Positions 41,462 to 51,491 of a stretch of 64,000 bases of DNA are shown here, piece by piece (the stretch's first letter is position 1; the number at the start of each line of letters is the position of its first letter). The stretch is taken from the NCBI RefSeq assembly GCF_900476105.1, contig NZ_LS991951.1:682001-746000 (forward strand), read 5' to 3'. A program made the position numbers and the translations under genes. The notes beneath the pieces were generated by a model, which made no database searches, was not told where the DNA came from, and was given only the letters and a program-made list of their open reading frames with translations. Origin of the DNA: Mycoplasmopsis edwardii. Its GTDB lineage: Bacteria; Bacillota_I; Bacilli_A; Mycoplasmatales; Metamycoplasmataceae.

Positions 41462-43845
41462 ATGAACAAGTCAAAATTTGATGACAAAAAATTCCTAGAT
41501 AAATTACATGCTTGATGAAGAGCTGCTAATTACTTATCAGTAGGACAAATGTACTTAAGAAGCAATCCTCTTTTATTAGAAGAATTAAAAGCTGAGGATG
41601 TTAAAATGTATCCAATCGGACACTGAGGAACAATTCCAGGACAAAACTTAATTTACGCACACTTAAACCGTTTAATTAATAAATATGATCTTGAAATGTT
41701 CTACATTGAAGGTCAGGACACGGTGGACAAGTTATGATTTCTAACTCATATTTAGATGGAAGTTATACAGAACTTTTCCCAGAAATTACAAAAGACATTA
41801 ATGGTCTTACAAAAATGTTTAAGAGATTCTCATTCCCTGGCGGAACAGCATCACATGCTGCACCTGAAACTCCAGGTTCAATTCACGAAGGTGGAGAATT
41901 AGGATACGCACTTTCACATGCAACAGGAGCAATTTTAGATAATCCAAAAATTATTGCTGCTACAGTTATTGGTGATGGTGAAGCTGAAACAGGTCCTTTA
42001 GCTGCTGGATGATTTGCAACATCATTCATTAACCCAGTTAACGATGGTGCTGTGTTACCAATCGTTCATGTTAACGGTGGAAAAATTTCTAACCCAACAA
42101 TTTTCGCAAGAAAATCAAACAAAGAAATTTCAGATATGTTAGCAGGATTTGGTTGAGAAGCTATCTTTGTTGAAGCTGATGTTAATGATCAAGTAGGAAT
42201 TCACGAAGTTATGGCTAGAAAATTTGATTTAGCTATTGAAAAAATTCTTAAAATTCAAACAGAAGCTAGAAAAAAACCAGCTGATCAAGCTACAAGACCG
42301 ATTTGACCAGCTCTTATTGTTAGAACACCAAAAGGTTGAACACAACCAAACAAAATTAATGGATTAACATACGAAGGAAGCTTCAGAGCTCACCAAGTTC
42401 CTCTTCCTGTTACATCAGAAAATCCAAAAATGTTAGACGACTTAAAAGCATGATTAATGTCATACCGTCCACATGAATTATTTAACAAAGATGGTTCATT
42501 TAAAGCTGAATTAGCTGAAATTGCACCAAAAGGATTTAAGAGAATGGGAATGCACCCTATTACAAATGGTGGTGTAGATCCAAAACCATTAAACTTTGGT
42601 AAATGAGAAGATTTTGCGTTAAAATTCTCAAAACCAGGTGAAATTAAAGGTCAAGATATGGTTACTGCAGGAACATGATTTGCAGACATCATTAAAAGAA
42701 ACCCAACAAACTTCCGTGCATTTGGACCAGATGAAACTAAATCAAACAGATTATTTGATTTATTCAAAGTTACAAACAGACAATGAATGGAAAAAATTGA
42801 TCCAGAATTAGATGAATTCTTAAGCCCAGCAGGAAGAATTATTGACTCTCAATTATCAGAACACCAAGCAGAAGGATTCTTAGAAGGTTATGTATTAACA
42901 GGGCGTCACGGATTCTTCGCTTCATACGAATCATTCTTAAGAGTTGTTGACTCAATGTTAACACAACACATGAAATGAGTTGTTAAAGCTCGTAAATTAA
43001 AATGAAGAAAAGATTACCCATCACTTAACGTTATTGCTACATCTACAGCATTCCAACAAGATCACAACGGATATACACACCAAGATCCAGGTATCTTAGG
43101 ACACTTAGCTGATAAACGTCCAGAATTAATTCGTGAATACTTACCAGCTGACTCAAACACATTATTAGCTGTTTTAGATAAAGCATTCAGAGAAAGAGAT
43201 GTTATTAACTTAATCGTTGCTTCAAAACAACCAAGAGAACAATTCTACTCAGTTGAAGAAGCTAGAGAATTAGTAGAAAAAGGTTACAAAGTTATTGACT
43301 GAGCATCAACAGTTAAAAAAGGTGAAGAACCAGATCTTGTTGTTGTTGCATCAGGTACAGAACCAAACTTAGAAGCATTAGCTACAATTTCAATCTTAAA
43401 CAAACATTTCCCAGAAATGAAAATCAGATTCGTTAACGTTGTTGACTTATTAAGATTAAGACACCAAAGCATTGACCCACGTGGTCTTTCAGATGAAGAA
43501 TTCAACAATGTATTTACAACAAACAAACCAATTGTATTTGCATTCCATGGATTTGAAGGTTTAATTAGAGATATCTTCTTCTCACGCCAAAACCACAACT
43601 TATTTATCCACGGATACAGAGAACACGGTGATATTACAACATCATTTGATATTCGTTTAATGTCAGAAATGGATAGATTCCACATTTCAAAAACAGCTGC
43701 TAGAGCAGTTTATGGTGAAAAAGCAAAAGACTTCTTAGCATTAATGGACTCAAAAATTGAATACCACAACAAATACATTAAAGAAGTTGGTATCGATATT
43801 GATGAAGTTAGATACTGAAAATGAGAAGGTCTTAACAAAAAATAA
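41462..43845 (+). pseudogene. xfp: Phosphoketolase, interrupted by a one-base deletion
   Basis: D-xylulose-5-phosphate/fructose-6-phosphate phosphoketolase, a TPP enzyme that splits sugar phosphates to acetyl phosphate. Repaired, the protein is 794 residues, the full family length, with [37 protein letters not shown] and HGYREHGDI all present. As given, the frame breaks after codon 84: ...FYIEG is followed by CAGGACACGG where the family has Pro-Gly-His-Gly-Gly (CCAGGACACGG). One C at 41714 is missing, and translation would stop at TAG 41750. The rest (41716-43845) is open in the second frame. It could be a true mutation or a sequence error. Confidence 0.9.
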
Positions 43846-43856
43846 TTCTCGTAAAG

Positions 43857-43882
43857 CAAAACCTTTTATAGGTTTTGTTTTT
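43857..43882 (+). terminator. Terminator after phosphoketolase
   Basis: CAAAACC / GGTTTTG stem with a 7-base loop followed by TTTTTT. Confidence 0.75.
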
Positions 43883-43991
43883 TAATACCTACATATAGGG
43901 ATATAAGTCCATATAAAAATACTTTTACTGTAGACATTTTAGTAAAAAGTTTTATATAACTATTAAAATAAAATAATTAAAGAAAAAAATA

Positions 43992-44235
43992 ATGAAATCA
44001 AATTTAAATAAATTAAAAGCTTATTTAATAGTTAATTTAACATTGATATTCTTTTCAATTTAGTTTAGAAAGTTTACCTTATGATTTAGCTCTTGTAACA
44101 TCAAAATCTATTTCTACCACGATTACATTTTTTTATACAAACATTCTTTTTAATGCTTTTTTTCTTGTTTCGTACAAAGCAATAAGAGTTGAACAATTAC
44201 ACAATAACCGGCAGAACAGTTTAATAATAAAATAA
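43992..44235 (+). pseudogene. Small two-span membrane protein gene with a frameshift
   Basis: An ATG at 43992 opens a frame (MKSNLNKLKAYLIVNLTLIF...) that stops after 23 codons. A shift of one base continues into a second open stretch (SLESLPYDLALVTSKSISTT, then ITFFYTNILFNAFFLVSYKA) ending at TAA 44233. Joined, this would be a protein of about 80 residues with two hydrophobic segments and a charged tail. There is no obvious ribosome binding site. I do not recognise the family. It is either a decayed gene or noise, but the hydrophobic pattern across the shift favours the former. Confidence 0.35.
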
Positions 44236-44249
44236 AGTGACATTAAAAG

Positions 44250-44299
44250 TAGACTGTGAAAAATCATTCGGAAGTCTCCGAATGATTTTTCACAGTCTA
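44250..44299. repeat. Perfect 23-bp inverted repeat
   Basis: A 23-base arm (44250-44272) is repeated exactly in reverse complement (44277-44299), separated by only 4 bases (AGTC). The arms run from AGACTGTG through AAAAATCATTCGGA. No T-run follows on either strand, so it is not a standard intrinsic terminator, although it is placed where one could stand. It could also be a miniature element or the joined ends of a lost insertion sequence. Confidence 0.85.
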
Positions 44300-44480
44300 A
44301 CTTATAGGTTTGTTTTTAATTTGTTTTTAATAACTATTAGTAAAAAGTGCAGTTTTTGACCAAATTTATAGAAAATATGAAAACAAATTTAATAGACATA
44401 ATAATTGAATAATTTTTAATATAATTTAAGTATATAGAAAAAATATTTTGAATTTATTATAAATTCAAGTAAGGAAAAAT
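44300..44480. other. Spacer with the probable promoter of the trigger-factor-like gene
   Basis: A TATAAT at 44420-44425 lies 55 bases before the ATG and AAGGAAAA serves as ribosome binding site. No other structure is seen. Confidence 0.4.
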
Positions 44481-45620
44481 ATGAAACACTTAATGAGAGA
44501 ATTTAAAGTTGAAGGGACAGATTGAATTCAAATTCAAAATGATGCCTTAAAATTCTTACAAACAAATAACAAAAAGGTTAACCAAGCAATGATTTTAGAA
44601 TATGCAGCTAATGGTTACATCGAGGCTTATTTAGGACAAAAATTCAGGGAAGATTCACACAAAGTTAAAGAAGACCAATTCTTCTTTAGACCTATCTTAA
44701 CCAAAAAAGAATTTGATATTAATAAATTATATTTTGAATATAAAACATATTATTTAGATAATGATGATCTTAGTGATATTAAATTAGACACATATAGAGA
44801 TGTTCATTTTGAATTTGATCCAAATTATAAAGAACAAATTTCTTTCTTTATTCAAGCATACATTAGCAACTTTAAATTTAGAGAGAAAAAAGAAGGTAAA
44901 GCTGAAATTCTTGACAAAGACCTTGTTTGACTTGAAGCTTTACACAAACCTACAAACAATCTTCAAAAATTTGAATTACTTGCAGATGCTTCATTAGATA
45001 ATTGATCATTAGAAAAGTTTGTTGTTGGTAAGCATGTTGGAGATGTTGTGGACTTCCAAGCTGAACCAGGACTAACACTTGAAATTAGAATTTTAGATTG
45101 CTTTAAGATAACACCAGAAGCGGTTACTGATGAAAATGCACACAAAATAGGAATTGAAAATCTTAAAACTGTTGAAGATGTCAAAAAATATATTTTTGAT
45201 TCACTCATGGAACAAATGGTTGGTGAAGCATTATTTAATTATGGATTAAAAGTAATTGACTCTATTAGAGATAATAATGTTGCAATTGAACTTCCACAAG
45301 ATTTAGTTGCAAATGATGTTAAGGACTTTAACTTTGCACCTGATTTTGAAGGTAATAAAGAAGAAACTGTTGAAAGTTCTGTAGTAAATTACTTCTGATT
45401 TAATTTTGTAGCAAAAAACTTTGACATTTCGATTACACAAGAAGAATTAAACTATGAAATTAAGAGAGTAAAAACATTCTTAAATATGAACAATCCAAAT
45501 GATGTAAATATTAAGAAAGTCGCTGATGCGATTTTGCTTAAAAAACTTGCTAAAAAAATCCTTGATGAGAGTGAGCCTCTTACTGTTAAAGAATTTGGTC
45601 AATACATGATCTTTAAATAA
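44481..45620 (+). CDS. tig: Trigger factor-related chaperone
   Basis: A 379-residue protein resembling trigger factor, the ribosome-docked folding chaperone. A ribosome-binding-like N-terminal domain starts with MKHLMREFKVEGTDWIQIQN and includes NQAMILEYAANGYIEAYL. A FKBP-like middle region follows (LEKFVVGKHVGDVVDFQ, LEIRILDCFKI), then a long helical C-terminal region with VEDVKKYIFDSLMEQMV and FDISITQEELNYEI. It is shorter than typical trigger factor (about 430-480), and the signature G-F-R-x-G-K-x-P of the ribosome-docking loop is not seen. The PPIase site is probably inactive. Monocistronic, with a hairpin after the stop. Confidence 0.72.
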
Positions 45621-45626
45621 GGTATT

Positions 45627-45658
45627 AAATACTTAGAAGGCAGCTTCTAGGTATTTTT
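45627..45658 (+). terminator. Terminator after the trigger-factor-like gene
   Basis: AAATACTTAGAAG pairs with CTTCTAGGTATTT (one mismatch), with a 4-base loop, followed by T-rich sequence. Confidence 0.65.
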
Positions 45659-45661
45659 AAT

Positions 45662-45698
45662 AAAATACAATGGTAAGTGCTACTCACCATTGTATTTT
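45662..45698. terminator. Terminator at the end of rsmI (both strands)
   Basis: AAAATACAATGGT / ACCATTGTATTTT 13-bp stem with an 11-base loop. The rsmI stop codon forms its base. It faces the previous hairpin in a convergent gap. Confidence 0.7.
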
Positions 45699-46446
45699 AA
45701 CTTGCTTCAATCATTTCTTTGATCTTACTAAATTTTTCGTATTTATTGATTTTTTCACGTTTAACTTTAGGGATCATTAAGCACATTGTAAATTCACCTT
45801 TAATACTTTGTTTGCTTTTGAATTGCTCAATTAATTTTGATGGAGAATCAAATAATCATTCTTCATGAATTTTTGTTAATTCTTTAGCTAAACAAACTTT
45901 TATTTCATCGCCAAAAACTTCATGAATGTCTTCTAATGTTCCCAATAATTTGTGTGGCGAAACAAAGTAAATGTAAGTATGATTTTGTAAAACAATACTT
46001 TGTTTTAAATCATTTTTTCTTTGTTCTGTTTTATCTTTAATAAATCCTAAAAAAGTAAATTGACTACTGAAATTAGCTCCAGTAAAAGCAGTAATTGAGG
46101 CACTTACACCCGGAATGATTTCGACTTCAATACCTCTTTCTCTTGCAAGATTAATAATTCCAAATCCAGGATCTGAAACTACAGGCATTCCTGCATCAGA
46201 AACAACTGCCACTTTAAGTTTTAAATCTTCGACAATATCAACTAATTCTTTAGCTGTATAAAGCTCTGTGAATGCATTATATGTAATAAGTCTTTTGTCT
46301 TTAATTTGATATTTGTCTAATAATTTTTTAGTTACTCTTGTGTCTTCACAAGCAATAATGTCCGCTGTTCTTAAAGTTTCTAAAGCTCTAAGTGTAATGT
46401 CATGTAAATTACCAATCGGTGTTCCTACGATGTATATTTTACTCAT
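45697..46446 (-). CDS. rsmI: 16S rRNA (cytidine-1402-2'-O)-methyltransferase RsmI
   Basis: A 249-residue tetrapyrrole-methylase-fold enzyme. Motifs: IVGTPIGNLHDITLRALETL, DIIACEDTRVTKKLL, VVSDAGMPVVSDPG and PGVSASITAF, with the helical C-terminal domain ending in a basic tail. It methylates C1402 in the decoding centre. It is the last gene of dnaX-ybaB-recR-tmk-holB-rsmI. Its ATG overlaps the end of holB by 8 bases (ATGAGTAA). Confidence 0.94.
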
Positions 46447-47386
46447 AAAATTCCCCCATTAATAAAAGCATTTTTTCTTTCTGGATTCTAAAGTTGCCAT
46501 TCAATGATGTGTTGTATAAAAATTCGTTAATATATGTTACTCAGTTATATAAGTGTTTGTTACCTTCCATTAAAGCTTGATTTGTTTTTTTTAACTCATC
46601 TAGGAAAGGGTTTTTAATGTATGTCGAGTTTTTGTTATCTAAACCTAAAATTGTTCATTTGATTAAATTTAAAGTAAATATTGTGGTATGCCATTCATCT
46701 TTAATGATATCCTCATTTAAAGAAATGTATAATTGAGAAAAAGGGTTTCCTTTTTTATGATTAAGGTTTTTTAAAAGTTTTAAATACTTATTAAAAAGTT
46801 TCTGATAATCACTTTTATTAAATTCTTTAGCCAACGTAAGTGATGTGTTAGCTAATTTTAAAGCAACTGGCGTAAATTGATTTGTTTCATTAATATCAAA
46901 GTTTTTAACAATTGAAGAATATTCATCTTCAGGTAAATTAATGATCTGTGATCTAGATAAAATTGTAGGTAAAACTTGTTTAATATTTTTAGTAATAAAT
47001 AAAATGCAAAGGTTTTCAATTGGTTCCTCAATCTCTTTTAATATTGCATTTAATGATTGAGTTGTTGCATTTTCAATGTTATTAATAATTACAATTTTAT
47101 ATTTAAAATCATTATTGCTTGAAGTATTTACTTTATCAAAAAAGTTTAATAAATCTTCTTTTTTGATGCTCTGACCAGATGTATCAAAATAATAAATATT
47201 AGAATAAAGATTATTAAAATCAATTTCATTATGAATGAATGAATTTTCCTTAATGTTGTTGATTGCAAGTATTAAATTATGGATGACACTTCTTACATCA
47301 GTTACTTTTTGAGCATTTAATAAATATAAATGTGAAAGCTTGTTCTGTTGAACAAGCTTATTGAATTTTTCATAAATTTCTTTCAT
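46439..47386 (-). CDS. holB: DNA polymerase III, delta-prime subunit
   Basis: A 315-residue clamp-loader subunit. The AAA+ fold shows in YKIVIINNIENATTQSLNAILKEIEEP (Walker-B-like region, no acidic pair), followed by the ILFITKNIKQVLPTILSRSQ stretch, where the family has sensor 1 and the SRC motif (here SRS). The P-loop is absent (LYLLNAQKVTDVRSV), as expected for the non-ATP-binding delta-prime. The gene is too divergent for a naive comparison, but its place between tmk and rsmI is the normal firmicute position. The start overlaps the tmk stop by one base. Confidence 0.85.
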
Positions 47387-48033
47387 TATAATGATTTAAT
47401 AAATTTTTGAAACTTATCGTTTTTATTTAATTGCTCAATAATTCTTTCACATACTTCTGAAGGGCTTAACATAGCATCAACTACAATAAAACGTTCTTTA
47501 TCTTCGTCAATTAATTGTTTATAACCATTGTAAACTTTTTCATGAAACTCATAAGTTTCATTTTCAAGTCTATCTTCAAATAACCTTGATTCTTGTCTTC
47601 TTTTCTTAGAATCATCTGGTGTGGCATCAAGAAAAATTGTTATATCTGGAATAGCATTATCAATAATTAATGTTGTTAAATTTTTAACAAAGTCATATCC
47701 AAGCCCTCTTGCAAATCCTTGATAAGCATAAAAACTATCGATATATCTATCACATAAAACAAGTTTATGTTCTTTTAAAGCTGGTCAAATAATTTTTTCT
47801 AAATGAATTCTTCTACTTGTTGAATATAACATAGCTTCAGCAACTGGAGATAAATCACTCTTTGTATCTAAAATAATTTCTCTAATTCTTTCGGCTTCTT
47901 TTAAATCTTTTCCACCTGGTTCTCTTGTTTCAATTAGGTCAAGGTTTTTATAGATTTCTTTTAATTTTTTAGCTAATTCTTTCATAACGGTTGTTTTACC
48001 ACTGCCGTCTAATCCTTCAAATGTTATAAACAT
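47386..48033 (-). CDS. tmk: Thymidylate kinase
   Basis: A 215-residue kinase converting dTMP to dTDP. P-loop [16 protein letters not shown], the DR(E/Y) region ETREPGG, and [15 protein letters not shown]. The LID region carries [16 protein letters not shown] chose the ATG at 48033 (GGGG ribosome binding site). A longer frame to 48069 would overlap recR. Between recR (10 bases) and holB (TAATG). Confidence 0.96.
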
Positions 48034-48043
48034 ATTAACCCCT

Positions 48044-48637
48044 TTATTTGTTTTGTGTTCTGTTTTCAAGTGATAATTTAAGTGTTATTTCATCAATATA
48101 GTCAACAGAAGAACCTATTGGCAAACCAATAGCGAGTTCTGAAGTCTTAATTGATTCATCATTTAAGTATTTCTTTAATACAAACTTAGTAACTTCTCCA
48201 TCAATGTTTGGAGAAATACCTAAAATTACTTCATCAAATTCTTTAGCATAGTTAACTAATTTGATAATTAAGTCTTTTTCTTTTTCGATAATGTATTCAC
48301 TTTTAAGTTGTTTTCTAAAAACAAAGTATTTACCTTTGTAAAACCCTGCCTTTTCGATCTTATTTAAGATTTGCAGTGATTCAATTATTAAAAGTTTCTT
48401 TTCTCTTGAAGAATCTGAACAAATTTCGCATTCTTCACCATCAAAAATTGGATTAGTACACATTTCGCAAAATCTTGTTCCTTGTTTAATTGCTTTAAAA
48501 GCATTTGCAAGTAACCCTACTTCTGATTCTTCTGAGTCAAAAATTCAATACACTATCTTCTCGGCGTTTTTCTTTGTTATTCCTGGTAACTTAGTTAACC
48601 TAGAAATAAATTCACTAATTTTTTCTGAATTAAACAT
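48044..48637 (-). CDS. recR: Recombination protein RecR
   Basis: A 197-residue DNA-binding protein that with RecO (and RecF) loads RecA at gaps. N-terminal helix-hairpin-helix ([20 protein letters not shown]), a four-Cys zinc finger ([18 protein letters not shown]), a degenerate Toprim domain (from about residue 80) and the ATP-binding-like C-terminal segment [19 protein letters not shown]. The true start is 48637. An internal Met at 48463 would cut off the HhH. It lies 2 bases after ybaB. Confidence 0.94.
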
Positions 48638-48639
48638 TA

Positions 48640-48930
48640 TTAAAATGGAAATCCACCAGGTAAATTTGTTGGCGCTAAGTCATTGTGAGCTTCTTGAATT
48701 TGCTCAAATAATTCATTTAAAGCAACAACTAATAGGTCTTGTAATAATTCTTTGTCATCTGGATCAATTAAAGCTTCATCTAATTCGATATTTTGAATTT
48801 CTCTGCTACCTAGAGCTGTAATTTTAATCCCTTGTTTTTCAACAACAAATTCTTTTTCTTCTAATTCTGCTTGTTTGTTTTCAAGTTCTTTTTGCATGTT
48901 TTTAAGTCTTTTGATAAATTCTGGATTCAT
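48640..48930 (-). CDS. ybaB: YbaB/EbfC nucleoid-associated protein
   Basis: A 96-residue DNA-binding protein of the YbaB family. It has a coiled-coil start (RLKNMQKELENKQAELEEKE), a beta sheet (FVVEKQGIKITALGSREI), and the LDEALIDPDDKELLQDLLVVALNEL helix diagnostic of the family. It lies between dnaX and recR as in most bacteria. Confidence 0.94.
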   Translation of the reverse strand: MNPEFIKRLKNMQKELENKQAELEEKEFVVEKQGIKITALGSREIQNIELDEALIDPDDKELLQDLLVVALNELFEQIQEAHNDLAPTNLPGGFPF

Positions 48931-48942
48931 AAATTCCTCTTT

Positions 48943-50931
48943 CTATTTTTCGTCTATTATTTTAAGTAATTCATTATACATTTCATTTGTGCTTTTATTT
49001 CTTGATACTGTTTCAAGCGGCATTGGCTTGTAAGCTTTGGGAAGTGCTTCACTATTATTTGTTTTTAAGAAAGCAACGTATTTTGCTTCTATTTCATTTT
49101 TATCTTTTTCAGATAAAAAGTATAAATGTTTATAACCATTATTGAAAATGTAGTCTATATAACTTTGGAAGTTAGCTTCATTGGCAATTTCTCTTAATTT
49201 TTTAAGTTTTTCATTTTCAGTTACAAGTAGAACAATTGCATGTTCAGTGGCCCCAATTATTTTAGCACTTTTGAACATCTCTCTTTCTCTTGGAAATTCA
49301 TCATGATCGATGAGTTCAACACTGGCTTTTAATGTTCTATATTTCTTAAAAAAATCTTTTTCATTTATGTTTTCTTTTTGATATCTAAGAACATTTAAGG
49401 CTTTGTATAAATATTCTTCTGAAGTTGATATAGGTTGGCTTTGATCTGAGAAAATTTGAAATTCACGAGTATCAAGAACTTCATTATTATAGTTGTATTC
49501 GTTCTGTGTTTCTATTTCCGCGGTTAAATCAACTCTCTCACCTGCTATTTCATTTGCTTCGAAAATGAATTCTTGAGTGCTTTGAGTAACTTCTCTTGCA
49601 TGTTTAAATACTTCTTCAGGTGTGCTATTTTCAAATTTTACTTGCGGTTCTTGCGGAAGCACGTTTTTTAAATATGGATCGTTTTTAGCATTAGCAAAAA
49701 AGTCATCACTCTCTTCTGGATTTTGTGGTTCTAAAACAGGTTTTACTTCAATAGGTTTTGTTGTAGTAATTTGTGGTTTAGGTTGTCTAAAAATAGGCTC
49801 TTGCACAATGTTTTGTTTTGGTATTGGTTGTTGAACTTCATTGCTTGAAAATATGTTTGAATTATCTAGTTTTTCAACAATTGAAATTAATCCAATTTGT
49901 AAGAATTCGAATGGCATTTCATGCCTTGAAACCTTTGAAGAAATTTCATAAAGTTCATTATAAATAATTAAGCTACTTTTTTGTGTCAATTTAACTTGAA
50001 GAAATTCTTCGTATGTAAGTCAATTAAGAAAGTTCTTTTCCTTAGTCTTTTGAAATAAAAGTCATTCTTTATTAATGTTAATTAAACCATTTATTAATCT
50101 TGAAGCATCAGCTCCACTTTCATTGAATGAATTTGTTAAGTTAATTATTTCACTTACATTTCCGCTTGCAATACTATTTAACAGTTTAATATAGTTTGCA
50201 ATTGAAACAAGACCAAAGTTTGTTTCTAAACTTTCTTGTGAAATTTTATTGTCGTAAAATGATCCTGCTTGATCCGCTATAGATAAAGCATCACGCATTC
50301 CACCAGTAGACAATAATGCAATTGTTTTTAATGCTTCTTCATCATAAAGGATGTTTTCATTATCTAAAACTTCTTTTAAGTGTGAAATAATGTGGGCATC
50401 ACTAATTCTCTTGAAATTATATCTTTGAACCCTTGATAAAATGGTTAAAGGTATTTTTTGTGGGTCAGTTGTTGCTAAAATAAAAACAGAATGTTTAGGT
50501 GGTTCTTCAAGTGTTTTTAATAAAGCATTAAAGGCACTTTTACTTAACATATGAACCTCATCAATTATGTAAATTTTAAACTTACCATTAATTGGTGCTT
50601 GTTCAACTTTTTCTTTAAGTAATCTAATTTCATCTACACCATTATTTGATGCAGCATCCATCTCGATAATATCAAGATTTGATTCAACATTACTTAAACA
50701 AAAATCACAAGCCTTTGTAGGTTCATTACTATGCAAGCAACTTAATACAGTTGCAAATATCTTTGCTATAGATGTTTTTCCGGTCCCTTTAGGGCCAGAA
50801 AATAAATAAGCATGTCCAACTTTCCTGTTTGTCAAGATGTTTTTTAAAGTTTGAATAACATGTTCTTGGCCAACAACTTGGTCAAAACTTCTTGGTCTAT
50901 ACTTACGATAAAGTGTTTTATATTCGCTCAA
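48943..50931 (-). CDS. dnaX: DNA polymerase III gamma/tau subunit
   Basis: A 662-residue clamp-loader ATPase. Residues 1 to about 300 form the AAA+ and collar domains: LYRKYRPRSFDQVVGQEHV, P-loop SGPKGTGKTSIAKIFA, zinc-binding Cys residues (SCLHS..., KACDFCL), Walker B IIDEVHMLS, sensor 1 ILATTDPQKIP and arginine-finger LSRVQRY. From about residue 360 to 540 the protein is low complexity (Pro/Glu/Gln-rich), then a C-terminal tau-like domain. I see no A-rich slippery site for a gamma form. It is the promoter-proximal gene of its operon. Confidence 0.96.
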
Positions 50932-51077
50932 TTCTACCCCCTTTTTATGTATTTATTAATTATATAAAAATATAGCTATATTTGGTTTTTGATTTTGAAT
51001 TTTTTTACATTATACATGTAGAAACTTTTGAAAAAATTTTACCTTTGTGCTTTTTTTAAATTATCAAATTTAGAAAA

Positions 51078-51097
51078 TAAAAAACCGCGATGTGCGG
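51078..51097 (-). terminator. Terminator after the small basic protein gene
   Basis: CCGC / GCGG stem with a 5-base loop, followed on the minus strand by TTTTTTATTTT. Confidence 0.7.
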
Positions 51098-51115
51098 CAA
51101 ATTATTGTGTGAATA

Positions 51116-51229
51116 TTAAGCAGCTGCAGCTCTTTCTTGTCTTCTAACTTCTCTTGCGTGTTCTCTTGAAAGTTTTTTAGCTCTTTTTTCAGCACGTAAT
51201 TTATTTTTTAATCTTACTACTTTACGCAT
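51116..51229 (-). CDS. 37-residue highly basic protein, possibly ribosomal
   Basis: An ORF of 37 codons (MRKVVRLKNKLRAEKRAKKL..., ending in four Ala). Nearly half the residues are Lys or Arg. AAAAGGAAA lies at the right distance before the ATG and a clear terminator follows the stop, so it is organised as a single gene. The composition suggests an RNA-binding or ribosomal protein (small subunit bS21-like by size and charge), but I cannot match it to a family. Confidence 0.55.
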   Translation of the reverse strand: MRKVVRLKNKLRAEKRAKKLSREHAREVRRQERAAAA

Positions 51230-51491
51230 GATATTTCCTTTTATAAATTAAATTTGTGTCTATATTTTACAATAAATTTTAAAAACTAAAACAAAAAATA
51301 AATAGAAGGCAAATTCAAAAATGTCTAATTAACCTAATCAAATAATGACTCTAGTCCTTAATATCACTTTTTGAAAAATTCAAAATAAAAAATCAAAAAT
51401 CTTGCAAGCATGTTTTTTGTAAAAATTCCTTTACTAATCATAATTATTCTAGAATTAGATTAATAACTTAAAGTTATTTTGGAGGATATAT
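51230..51491. other. Divergent spacer upstream of the 5'-nucleotidase
   Basis: No gene. AT-rich, containing a TTGGAGGATATAT ribosome binding site before the nucleotidase ATG. I cannot fix a consensus promoter for either gene. Confidence 0.4.

Noticed and set aside
41700-41760. Programmed ribosomal frameshift in phosphoketolase
   Set aside because: There is no slippery heptamer, no stimulatory structure and no family precedent. The missing C in a conserved codon explains the break more simply.
43284-43685. 133-codon minus-strand ORF opposite phosphoketolase
   Set aside because: It is a shadow of the sense frame, which carries conserved phosphoketolase motifs.
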